DNA of 8,087 nt. Source: Fidelibacterota bacterium (GTDB taxonomy: Bacteria > Fidelibacterota > UBA2242). The position numbers and the translations under genes are program-made. Below, piece by piece: positions 1 through 5,675 of this stretch (positions are counted from its first letter, which is position 1; every line of letters begins with the position of its first letter). The stretch lies in the NCBI GenBank assembly GCA_003527965.1, contig DPVY01000354.1, positions 1 through 8,087 of the forward strand, read 5' to 3'. The notes beneath the pieces were generated by a model, which was given only the letters and a program-made list of their open reading frames with translations, did no database searches and was not told where the DNA came from.

Positions 1-997
1 TTACCGGTGGCTTTCCGGCGTCATAATTTAAACCACCAGGCAGATATTTATTAACCTCTCTAATAGTCGGATCACTGATCCCGCCGTTGACGACAACCAC
101 TGCTTCGATATTTTTTTCGGTCTGGGCAAAAACAGATTCCAGAGCTGTTTTGATAAATTCCGGACGATTATTAACCGGAATTACGACCGAGGCTGTAAAA
201 TCGTAAGCCTCCTCACTCTTGGGTCGTTGATGAATATTAAATCCGGGTTTTAAATATGCTCCGATCCGCTTTAAATGCCCGGTAAGCACCCTCTCTGCTT
301 CAAGTTGAACCTCTTTTCCCGAAAGAAGATAATCGAACACATTGTGTTTTTTACCTTCGGCAACTACCTGATACAAGGAACCGGCATATTTGTTTGCCAC
401 ATGAATAATCTCATAGTATTCCGATAATTTCAGACGTATATCATAAAGTGTATTGTATTTTACACTTTTATCAAAGCCCCTGACGAATCTGAGCGCTTCA
501 CAATTAAATAAAAAGACACGTCCATAATCCTGGTTATCACGAAGCCGGCCGGCATGATGCTTAATTAAATGTATTTCCCTGCTTCCGCCATTTTCAATTA
601 AATCGTAATCTGCATATAACATTCCCATTCTCGGATATTTCACACCGCAAATCAAGGCGGCATCAACGTATGAATGTTTCAACCAAATTTCGGCAGTAAG
701 ATTATTCAAATAAAGTAAATAATCGCCGGAAGCAGTTTTCAAGGCAGCGTCCAACCACTCGGCAAGATTTTCGAATTTTCCGTTTATTACTTTCACATTC
801 ACCGACAAAAAATCAAATTCCGGAAGATATTTGCCCTCATGATTTAGAACTATCAGCTCGTGGATCGGTCGGGACAAATTCAGAACCGAATCCAGCATTT
901 TTGAAAACCCTTTTAATCCGTAAGACAAATCATCGGAAAAATGTAAAACTACGCTTATTTTTTCTTTGCCCGATTCATTTACTGATCTATTGTTCAT
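1..997 (-). CDS. Family 2-type glycosyltransferase with two GT-A-like domains (partial, 3' end outside window)
   Basis: An open frame on the minus strand starts at ATG 997-995 and runs 332 codons to the window edge without a stop, so the C-terminus is missing. An AGGAG ribosome binding site lies at 1009-1005. Residues about 13-225 look like a first GT-A domain: a KISVVLHF strand, then GDYLLYLNN (91-99) where GT2 enzymes usually have an acidic D-rich motif, then LYADYDL (D130, D132), then an FDKSVKY-like segment. A second GT2 start, SVVIPVNNRPEF, begins at about residue 268 and continues through a VVVVNGG strand before the window ends. GT2 enzymes transfer sugars from nucleotide donors to polysaccharide, lipid or protein acceptors in the cytoplasm; the acceptor cannot be read here. 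The first domain seems to lack the usual DxD at its first site and may be non-catalytic. It is transcribed away from the ars genes and is probably unrelated to them. Confidence 0.8.
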   Translation of the reverse strand, partial: MNNRSVNESGKEKISVVLHFSDDLSYGLKGFSKMLDSVLNLSRPIHELIVLNHEGKYLPEFDFLSVNVKVINGKFENLAEWLDAALKTASGDYLLYLNNLTAEIWLKHSYVDAALICGVKYPRMGMLYADYDLIENGGSREIHLIKHHAGRLRDNQDYGRVFLFNCEALRFVRGFDKSVKYNTLYDIRLKLSEYYEIIHVANKYAGSLYQVVAEGKKHNVFDYLLSGKEVQLEAERVLTGHLKRIGAYLKPGFNIHQRPKSEEAYDFTASVVIPVNNRPEFIKTALESVFAQTEKNIEAVVVVNGGISDPTIREVNKYLPGGLNYDAGKPPV

Positions 998-1196
998 ACC
1001 GGTCTCCTGTTTCAGTATCCAATTTGAAATTATCTTGTATCAATTTTAATGTCTCTATGCAAAAGCTGTAGATAATAAATCAGCATATGAAAACTAAGGA
1101 ATTTCGCTTATAAATTCTAACACTTTATCTGTTCTTTTGTAACATCAGGTAATCTTTTGGCAAATAATTAATGAGTTCCGTTTTCATCGTCCGTTG

Positions 1197-1212
1197 TTCC
1201 GATAAATCGGAA
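1197..1212. repeat. Short perfect hairpin
   Basis: TTCCGAT at 1197-1203 and ATCGGAA at 1206-1212 are exact inverted repeats with two bases between them, or a 6-bp stem with a TAAA loop. It lies about 200 bases upstream of the minus-strand gene and is not followed by a T-run on either strand, so it is not a good intrinsic terminator. It could be a protein binding palindrome or part of a repeat. Confidence 0.45.
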
Positions 1213-1252
1213 TGGTTGTTATTTATAAATCCTCTTCCCTTTGCGCTTCGGT

Positions 1253-1320
1253 ACTCTTGCTCCGTAGCTCCCTATACTGATTAGCCGGACCGCTCCATAA
1301 CAGAGCTACGGAGTAAAGAG
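1253..1320. repeat. Inverted repeat element upstream of arsR
   Basis: CTCCGTAGCTC at 1260-1270 is the exact reverse complement of GAGCTACGGAG at 1303-1313, with a 32-base centre. The pairing extends outward (CTCTT at 1255-1259 region against AAAGAG at 1315-1320) with a mismatch and a one-base bulge. It lies entirely upstream of the arsR -35 box and codes for nothing obvious. The form suggests a dispersed extragenic palindrome or a small remnant element rather than an operator, but only one copy is in the window. Confidence 0.55.
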
Positions 1321-1364
1321 AACTGGCAAAATTCTGTAGTTTTTTACTCTTTGAGCTTAATTAG

Positions 1365-1393
1365 TTGCATTTTCACTTTTGTTGTTTTATATT
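1365..1393 (+). promoter_or_regulatory. Candidate promoter for arsR
   Basis: TTGCAT at 1365-1370 and TATATT at 1388-1393 are separated by exactly 17 bases, as in a sigma-70-type promoter. This predicts a transcript start near 1400, about 35 bases before the arsR ATG. The predicted start falls inside the palindrome at 1400-1416, which is the arrangement expected for an ArsR-repressed promoter. Sigma factor preferences of this organism are unknown. Confidence 0.55.
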
Positions 1394-1399
1394 TCGCCA

Positions 1400-1416
1400 A
1401 TTGTCGAAATGACAAT
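1400..1416. promoter_or_regulatory. Candidate ArsR operator (palindrome)
   Basis: ATTGTC-GAAAT-GACAAT is a perfect 6-bp inverted repeat with a 5-base spacer, and it is flanked by a direct repeat GCCAATT (1396-1402 and 1418-1424). It covers the predicted transcript start and sits 18 bases before the arsR start codon. ArsR-family repressors bind such palindromes as dimers and leave when they bind As(III) or Sb(III). The match to any known operator sequence was not tested. Confidence 0.5.
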
Positions 1417-1434
1417 AGCCAATTTGGAGATATT

Positions 1435-1770
1435 ATGCGAGAATTTACAAAAATATTTAAAGCCCTGTCCGACCCCAACCGCTTGCGGATTCTGAAGATG
1501 CTTGAGAAAAAACCACTCTGCGTCTGTGAAATTACCGAAGCGTTGCAGTTGGCGACATCAACAGTTTCCAAGCATCTTTCAATTCTGCGGGATGCGGGAT
1601 TCATTATCGATAAGAAGGACGGCAAATGGGTCAACTACACATTACAACCGGAAAATAAAGCAGCCATCCTCCTCCCTGTCATATCAGAATGGCTTGAAAG
1701 CAATGAAACCATCATTAAAGATGCCGAACAATTGCAGACAATCGATCGATCAACTCTTTGCGGAATATAG
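1435..1770 (+). CDS. arsR: ArsR-family metalloregulatory transcriptional repressor
   Basis: This is a 111-residue winged-helix repressor, the usual size for ArsR/SmtB proteins. It starts FKALSDPNRLRIL, carries the metal-sensing CVC motif (C29, C31 in LCVCEI) that in ArsR lies at the start of the DNA-binding helix region, then the recognition helix around TSTVSKHLSILRDAG (41-55) and the wing with KDGKWVNYTL (61-70). A further cysteine, C109, near the C-terminus might act as third As(III) ligand, since the usual third Cys of the ELCVCDLC form is absent. I chose ATG 1435 over an upstream in-frame ATG at 1351 because it has GGAGA at 1426-1430 and family-like N-terminus, and because 1351 lies upstream of the predicted promoter. 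The gene is followed 13 bases later by the permease and probably autoregulates the operon through the palindrome at 1400-1416. Confidence 0.93.
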   Translation: MREFTKIFKALSDPNRLRILKMLEKKPLCVCEITEALQLATSTVSKHLSILRDAGFIIDKKDGKWVNYTLQPENKAAILLPVISEWLESNETIIKDAEQLQTIDRSTLCGI

Positions 1771-1783
1771 AAAGAATATCAGG

Positions 1784-3085
1784 ATGAACTGGAAAAAAGA
1801 ATACAAAAAATTAATCTGGATTATTGCAATTTTTCTGGCAGCGTTTTATCTGCCAATTGATAATTCACGATTCGTTCAGGCAATTTACGAAGCGCTAAAT
1901 CTTGTAAAGTGGTACGCTCGAGAACACGTTCTGCTCTGTTTGGTTCCCGCGTTTTTCATAGCCGGGGTTATCTCGGTTTTTATCAGCCAGGCAGCTGTCA
2001 TCAAATATCTCGGCGCAACCGCAAAAAAGTGGCTGGCTTATCTCGTTGCTTCCGTATCTGGGACAATTCTGGCTGTCTGTTCCTGCACGATTCTACCGTT
2101 ATTCTCCGGAATTTATAAACGCGGCGCCGGGCTGGGACCGGCAATTGCCTTTCTCTATTCCGGACCGGCAATCAACATATTAGCCATTATTCTGACTGCC
2201 CGGATTCTGGGCACTGAGTTGGGGATTGCCCGGGTCATCGGCGCTGTTGTTTTCAGCGTTGTAATTGGTTTTACAATGCATCTGATCTATCGCAAAGAGG
2301 AAACCGAAAAGGCTAATAACCAATTGACCATGCCTGAACCCGAAGTAAGCAGACCCTTATGGCAGACGGCGATTCATTTCTTCATTCTCGTTCTCATCCT
2401 CATATTTGCCAATTGGGGCAAAACCAATGCAGGCAGCGGAGTGTGGCAATTTTTATATAGTAATAAATGGCTGATCACCGGATTTTTCGGAATTGGTCTG
2501 GGCTTGTCACTTATTTTTATCATTAAAATAAGGCTGCGGTGGGTAATCCTTTCGACAATTCCGGTGATTTTATCGGCGATCTTATTCCCCGCCAGTCCCA
2601 TAATCACTTTTACAGTTGCAATTATCTCGTTGAGTATTCTGATTTCAAACACGCCTGGAGAAGCATCGGAATGGATGGAATCCAGCTGGGGCTTTGCGAA
2701 GCAGATTCTGCCGCTTCTGGCGATTGGCGTGTTAATCGCCGGATTCCTACTGGGCGGACCGGAAAACGGGCAGGGCATCATTCCCAACAACTGGATTTCA
2801 GGACTGGTTGGCGGTAATTCACTCTTTTCTAACTTTTTTGCTTCTATTGCCGGCGCTTTCATGTATTTTGCCACGCTCACCGAAGTACCGATTCTACAGG
2901 GGCTCATCGCTAACGGCATGGGAAAAGGACCCGCTCTGGCATTACTACTTGCCGGACCGGCACTGTCTTTGCCAAATATGCTGGTTATCCGCAGCGTTAT
3001 CGGCACACAAAAAACAGTTGTATATGTCAGCCTGGTCGTAATAATGGCGACAATAACCGGATTGATATACGGGGGATTATTTTAG
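1784..3085 (+). CDS. ArsP-type permease (PF03773-like), probable arsenical or metal efflux
   Basis: This 433-residue membrane protein has about 11-12 hydrophobic segments. The first half carries the family hallmark around residues 99-120: C99-S-C101 followed by a LPLFSGIYKRGAGLGPA-like stretch and then SGPAIN. A related GPA/AGPA pattern returns near the C-terminus (about 382-393), suggesting two repeated halves. ArsP of this family exports trivalent organoarsenicals using conserved cysteines; longer relatives have been linked to Cu/Zn efflux. Here C52, C99 and C101 are candidates for thiophilic metal binding. The neighbour arsR argues for arsenicals, but the substrate is an inference. ATG 1784 was chosen because the frame upstream of it is only the shadow of arsR; its own ribosome binding site is poor, so translation is probably coupled to arsR, whose stop lies 13 bases upstream. 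Confidence 0.85.
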   Translation: MNWKKEYKKLIWIIAIFLAAFYLPIDNSRFVQAIYEALNLVKWYAREHVLLCLVPAFFIAGVISVFISQAAVIKYLGATAKKWLAYLVASVSGTILAVCSCTILPLFSGIYKRGAGLGPAIAFLYSGPAINILAIILTARILGTELGIARVIGAVVFSVVIGFTMHLIYRKEETEKANNQLTMPEPEVSRPLWQTAIHFFILVLILIFANWGKTNAGSGVWQFLYSNKWLITGFFGIGLGLSLIFIIKIRLRWVILSTIPVILSAILFPASPIITFTVAIISLSILISNTPGEASEWMESSWGFAKQILPLLAIGVLIAGFLLGGPENGQGIIPNNWISGLVGGNSLFSNFFASIAGAFMYFATLTEVPILQGLIANGMGKGPALALLLAGPALSLPNMLVIRSVIGTQKTVVYVSLVVIMATITGLIYGGLF

Positions 3086-3093
3086 ACAGGATC

Positions 3094-3129
3094 ACAGGAT
3101 ATACATGATATTTATTCAATCCTGTTTTT
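3094..3129 (+). terminator. Weak terminator-like hairpin after the permease gene
   Basis: ACAGGAT at 3094-3100 (also at 3086-3092) pairs with ATCCTGT at 3119-3125, with an 18-base loop, and runs into five T residues (3125-3129). The stem is short and the loop long, so termination would be partial at best. It may equally belong to the flank of the GxxExxY cassette that follows. Confidence 0.4.
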
Positions 3130-3157
3130 CTGCCTAATACAAACCAATGGAGGCATT

Positions 3158-3538
3158 ATGCAAAATGATAAGTTAACAGAAGAAATTATCGGATGCGTTT
3201 ACAGGGTTTATAATAGTATGGGCTTTGGATATTTAGAATCGGTTTACGAAAAATGTATGCAGATAGAACTTCAGAAACACGGTCTAAAAGCAGATTTTCA
3301 AAAGCCAATAAAAGTACATTATGAAGGTATTAATGTTGGTGACTTTATTGCCGATATACTGATTGAAGATAAGATAATCGTTGAGTTAAAATCAGTTCTT
3401 AAATTAAATAAAATCCACGAAGCCCAATTGGTTAATTATCTTGTGGCTACCGGATTAGATATCGGCTTATTAATAAACTTCGGTGAACAAAAAGTCGATG
3501 TCAAGCGCAAATATCGGAAATACAGAAAAACAGAATAA
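3158..3538 (+). CDS. GxxExxY protein (PD-(D/E)XK nuclease superfamily)
   Basis: This 126-residue protein carries the name-giving motif as GYLESVY at residues 24-30 and has the usual length of the family (about 120-130). A nuclease-like core is visible: D66 in FIADIL, then E76-L-K78 in the following strand, and a Q90-xxx-Y94 pair in the next helix, matching the D...ExK...QxxxY layout of PD-(D/E)XK enzymes. ATG 3158 has GGAGG at 3149-3153. The biological role of GxxExxY proteins is not established. They occur scattered through many bacterial genomes, and this one sits between the permease and arsC, on the same strand but with sizeable spacers on both sides, unlike the tight packing of the ars genes. 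I read it as a guest gene, not an arsenic gene. AGGATATA occurs on both sides (3096-3103 and 3549-3556). Confidence 0.88.
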   Translation: MQNDKLTEEIIGCVYRVYNSMGFGYLESVYEKCMQIELQKHGLKADFQKPIKVHYEGINVGDFIADILIEDKIIVELKSVLKLNKIHEAQLVNYLVATGLDIGLLINFGEQKVDVKRKYRKYRKTE

Positions 3539-3645
3539 AAAGATCAATAGGATATATGTTCAAATAAAATGATTGAATTAACATTCCTGGAAATAAACAA
3601 AAAAATATATCATGGAAATCATGTTATCATGTCAAAAAATGAAAA
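3539..3645 (+). promoter_or_regulatory. AT-rich spacer before arsC with candidate regulatory repeats
   Basis: The spacer contains TTCAA (3559-3563) and TTGAA (3573-3577), an inverted repeat with a 9-base gap. The same area also forms ATGTT/AACAT (3556-3560, 3580-3584). Three copies of ATCATG follow at 3609, 3618 and 3626, 8-9 bases apart. arsC lies after the long GxxExxY insertion, so a second promoter here is plausible, and ArsR could bind the TTCAA/TTGAA repeat. I could not identify a good -35/-10 pair with confidence. Confidence 0.3.
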
Positions 3646-4068
3646 ATGAAGATACTTCTTCTTTGCACCGGTAATTCATGCCGTAGCCAGATGGCGGAAG
3701 GGTTTTTGAAATCCTTCGATTCCAATCTTAAAGTCTTTTCCGCTGGAACAAATCCGGAAAAAGCGGTTAGTCCCTTCGCTATTCAAGTAATGAATGAAAT
3801 AGGGATTGATATCAGCAGCTACACAACGAGTAACGTTGAAAATTATCTTGGAATGGATTTTGACTATGTGATCACGGTTTGTGACCATGCCAAAGAAACC
3901 TGTCCTGTTTTCCTCGGCAAAGTAAAACATCGTCTGCACATTGCTTTTGACGATCCGGCTGAAGCCGTGGGAAGTGAAAAAGATATTCTGATTGTTTTTC
4001 GCCGTGTCAGGGATGAAATCAAAAGTCAATTCTTTGAGTTTTACAATACACAATTAAACGTTAAATAA
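3646..4068 (+). CDS. arsC: Arsenate reductase ArsC, low-molecular-weight phosphatase type, thioredoxin-coupled
   Basis: ArsC reduces arsenate to arsenite in the cytoplasm. This 140-residue protein has the phosphatase-like P-loop C7-TGNSC-R13-S14 at its N-terminus, and the redox pair C79 and C86 in VCDHAKETCP, giving the three-cysteine relay of the thioredoxin-coupled class typified by staphylococcal pI258 ArsC. D103 in FDDPA is the expected general acid. All catalytic residues are present and the length is normal. ATG 3646 is preceded by an in-frame TGA at 3640, so it cannot extend upstream; no strong ribosome binding site is visible. The gene opens the second tightly packed part of the cluster, and the next gene, a CPNC thioredoxin-like protein, lies 10 bases downstream and could be its electron donor, though cellular thioredoxin is the known partner in the family. 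Confidence 0.95.
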   Translation: MKILLLCTGNSCRSQMAEGFLKSFDSNLKVFSAGTNPEKAVSPFAIQVMNEIGIDISSYTTSNVENYLGMDFDYVITVCDHAKETCPVFLGKVKHRLHIAFDDPAEAVGSEKDILIVFRRVRDEIKSQFFEFYNTQLNVK

Positions 4069-4078
4069 GGAGAACAAT

Positions 4079-4327
4079 ATGTTAAAAGTAATTGTTTTAG
4101 GAACCGGGTGTCCAAACTGTAAAAAATTGGAACAACTTTGTTATGATGTTGCCGTGGAAAACAATCTGGATATGAATCTGGAAAAAGTCACCGATATCAA
4201 CAAATTCGCCGATTACGGCATCATGTTCACTCCCGGTCTGGTCATTAACGGAAAAGTCATGTCAAGCGGAAAAATACCAACAAAAACAACACTGGCACGC
4301 TGGATGACAGATGCGAACAACGCATAA
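4079..4327 (+). CDS. Small thioredoxin-like protein (redox-active disulfide protein 2 type)
   Basis: This 82-residue protein is a minimal thioredoxin/glutaredoxin fold. It begins with a beta strand and GTGCPNCKKLE, giving the active-site pair C11-P-N-C14, and has the expected cis-proline in FTPGLVING (P52). C21 is an extra cysteine. Proteins of this size and pattern are often annotated as redox-active disulfide protein 2 and are frequent in ars clusters. There is no signal peptide, so it should act in the cytoplasm; reduction of ArsC or handling of As(III)-thiol adducts are reasonable but unproven roles. AAGGAG at 4067-4072 overlaps the arsC stop codon and lies just before ATG 4079. Confidence 0.88.
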   Translation: MLKVIVLGTGCPNCKKLEQLCYDVAVENNLDMNLEKVTDINKFADYGIMFTPGLVINGKVMSSGKIPTKTTLARWMTDANNA

Positions 4328-4357
4328 TGGGTTAATAACTTTAAGGAGATAAGCGAT

Positions 4358-4759
4358 ATGACTGATTGTTGCTCAAATGGAAAAGTGCTAGTATATCCTT
4401 GTAGTGGCGGTTCCAATACCGGCGAGATTGCCGACCGGGTTGCGCGTCTGATGCAGAAAAAAAGAAACGGCAAAATGAGCTGCCTGGCTTCTTTAGGAGC
4501 ACACATTGACGGTTTCATGGTCTCAGCCAGAGACGCCGATTTGAACATCACAATTGATGGTTGTCAGGTTGCGTGTGCTCGTAAAATATTTGAACATCTC
4601 GGCATTCCGGTAAAATCATATACCCTGACTGAAATGGAAATCGTCAAAGGCAAAACCCCGGTGGAACAGACAATTATTGAACAATTGTGTGAAAAGATCA
4701 TCACCGAATTACCGAAATATTCACTTGCTGAAAACCAGAACACCTGCTGTTGTGGGTAA
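4358..4759 (+). CDS. DGC-domain protein (putative zinc-binding, PF08859-like)
   Basis: This 133-residue soluble protein shows the DGC family pattern: PCSGGSNTGEIADR with C15, a central SCLASLGAHIDG with C42, and IDGC-QVAC with C69 and C73, the four conserved cysteines proposed to bind zinc. Outside the domain it has a CC pair at residues 4-5 and a CCCG end (C130-C132), plus C111, making ten cysteines in all. The family's biochemical role is unknown to me; it recurs in arsenic clusters, so metal or arsenic binding is inferred from context. AAGGAG at 4343-4348 is well placed for ATG 4358. The gene lies 30 bases after the thioredoxin-like gene and 23 before the next. Confidence 0.82.
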   Translation: MTDCCSNGKVLVYPCSGGSNTGEIADRVARLMQKKRNGKMSCLASLGAHIDGFMVSARDADLNITIDGCQVACARKIFEHLGIPVKSYTLTEMEIVKGKTPVEQTIIEQLCEKIITELPKYSLAENQNTCCCG

Positions 4760-4782
4760 CAAATCAAAACAATGAGAGTATC

Positions 4783-5247
4783 ATGATAAAAAAATCAATC
4801 CTTTTTTTTATAATTATCACAGCCCTGTTGCTACCGACCTGTGATAAAAAGGCTGAAGCAAGCGCTAATAACTGCGATGGAGATTGTGCATCATGTCCGT
4901 CGCAAGAAATAAGGAACGATCAGGGTGACACCGAACCAGTTACAAAAAATGCCCGGCAATCAGAGACCAAGGTTACATTTATAGAACTTGGTTCTGTCAA
5001 CTGTATTCCGTGTAAACAGATGCAGCCGATCATGAAAACAATCGAGGAAAAATATCCGGAGCAGGTTGAGGTTATTTTTTACGATGTCTGGACAAAAGAG
5101 GGAAAACCCTATGCTCAGCAGTACAAAATCCGGGTAATTCCAACTCAGGTTTTTCTGGATTCCGCCGGCAATGAATTCTTCCGGCATGAGGGATTTTTTC
5201 CATTAGCCGAAATTGAGAAAATTCTCCGGCAGAATGGTGTTCAATGA
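4783..5247 (+). CDS. Exported thioredoxin family protein (ArsE-like position)
   Basis: This 154-residue protein starts with a signal sequence (KK then a hydrophobic stretch at 6-18). C20 in LLPTC is a possible but non-canonical lipobox, and ASA at 26-28 is an alternative signal peptidase I site. A linker with C31, C35 and C38 (CX3CX2C) follows. The thioredoxin domain spans about 62-154, with active site C74-I-P-C77 in SVNCIPCKQMQP and the cis-proline P120 in RVIPTQVF. It is probably a periplasmic thiol-disulfide protein tethered to or released from the membrane. I chose ATG 4783 over an upstream TTG (4750) because it gives a proper signal peptide and has GAGAG at 4774-4778. The stop overlaps the next start (ATGA at 5244-5247), which implies coupled translation with the CxC protein and the CcdA-like gene; in similar clusters the thioredoxin at this place is called ArsE-like. 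Confidence 0.85.
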   Translation: MIKKSILFFIIITALLLPTCDKKAEASANNCDGDCASCPSQEIRNDQGDTEPVTKNARQSETKVTFIELGSVNCIPCKQMQPIMKTIEEKYPEQVEVIFYDVWTKEGKPYAQQYKIRVIPTQVFLDSAGNEFFRHEGFFPLAEIEKILRQNGVQ

Positions 5248-5675
5248 TCCGGCAGAAATATTTATTTAGAATCATTATGCCGATTTTTCTGCTGTTTAAT
5301 GGAATAGTAAGTTCACCTCAGCCAAAATCAAATGATCAACGGTATATCGGTTACCTGATTTTGCTTTTTGATGGTGACGCCTGCCACTGTGTCCAGAATA
5401 GAAATCAGGAAATTCAGAAAACGATAATCAATTTAATATCTACATCGGTAATCGATACAAGTATAATTTCATATCGTCACTACGATTATGCAACTCAACC
5501 GGAACTTGTTGACTCAATATTAATACTATCCAACGAGCGCTTCCTGCCCGTTTTAATATTAAAATCCCAAGATAATTTCCTGTTTTACGAATGTTCTTTT
5601 GAAATGGATTCAGCCAAGTTCGTTGAAGGATTAACAGAACTAACAAATATGTACAGATCAAAGGTTGAAAAGTGA
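5244..5675 (+). CDS. Exported thioredoxin-fold candidate with CxC motif (ArsF-like position)
   Basis: This 143-residue protein has a basic N-terminus and a hydrophobic segment at about 7-23 that looks like a signal peptide or anchor. The mature part opens with YLILLFDGDACHCVQNRNQEI, where C47-H-C49 sits at the place of a thioredoxin CxxC at the start of the first helix. A later FLPVLILKSQ (proline before a strand) resembles the cis-proline strand, and a final helix closes the fold. I do not recognise it firmly by sequence. Its place between an exported thioredoxin and an ArsG-like protein matches the family annotated as nitrophenyl compound nitroreductase subunit ArsF, so I call it ArsF-like by context. 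Its ATG overlaps the stop of the gene before, and its stop overlaps the GTG of the gene after. Confidence 0.6.
   Translation: MIRQKYLFRIIMPIFLLFNGIVSSPQPKSNDQRYIGYLILLFDGDACHCVQNRNQEIQKTIINLISTSVIDTSIISYRHYDYATQPELVDSILILSNERFLPVLILKSQDNFLFYECSFEMDSAKFVEGLTELTNMYRSKVEK

Larger units (their letters stand above)
998..1434. other. Intergenic region between divergent glycosyltransferase and arsR
   Basis: This 437-base stretch separates two divergent genes. I see no convincing coding frame in it. It holds a short perfect hairpin at 1197-1212, a larger inverted repeat at 1253-1320, and the arsR promoter and operator at 1365-1416. The left part (about 1010-1190) is AT-rich and should contain the promoter of the minus-strand glycosyltransferase, but I could not pick a good -35/-10 pair there. 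Confidence 0.7.

Noticed and set aside
1351..1434. Upstream ATG as arsR start
   Set aside because: It lies before the predicted promoter -35 box, lacks a ribosome binding site, and would add a non-conserved 28-residue stretch.
1502..1783. A 94-codon N-terminal extension of the permease frame, overlapping arsR
   Set aside because: It is the arsR gene read in another frame, with low-complexity non-membrane sequence; ATG 1784 gives a normal permease N-terminus.
2374..3006. A 210-codon open frame on the minus strand within the permease gene
   Set aside because: It is antisense to conserved membrane coding sequence, has no ribosome binding site that I can see and no family motifs.
3609..3631. 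Three ATCATG copies considered as a CRISPR-like or iteron array
   Set aside because: Units are only six bases with 8-9 base periods and no spacers of constant length; too little for either.
3676..4053. A 125-codon minus-strand open frame
   Set aside because: It is the reverse of arsC, whose catalytic residues are all present on the plus strand.
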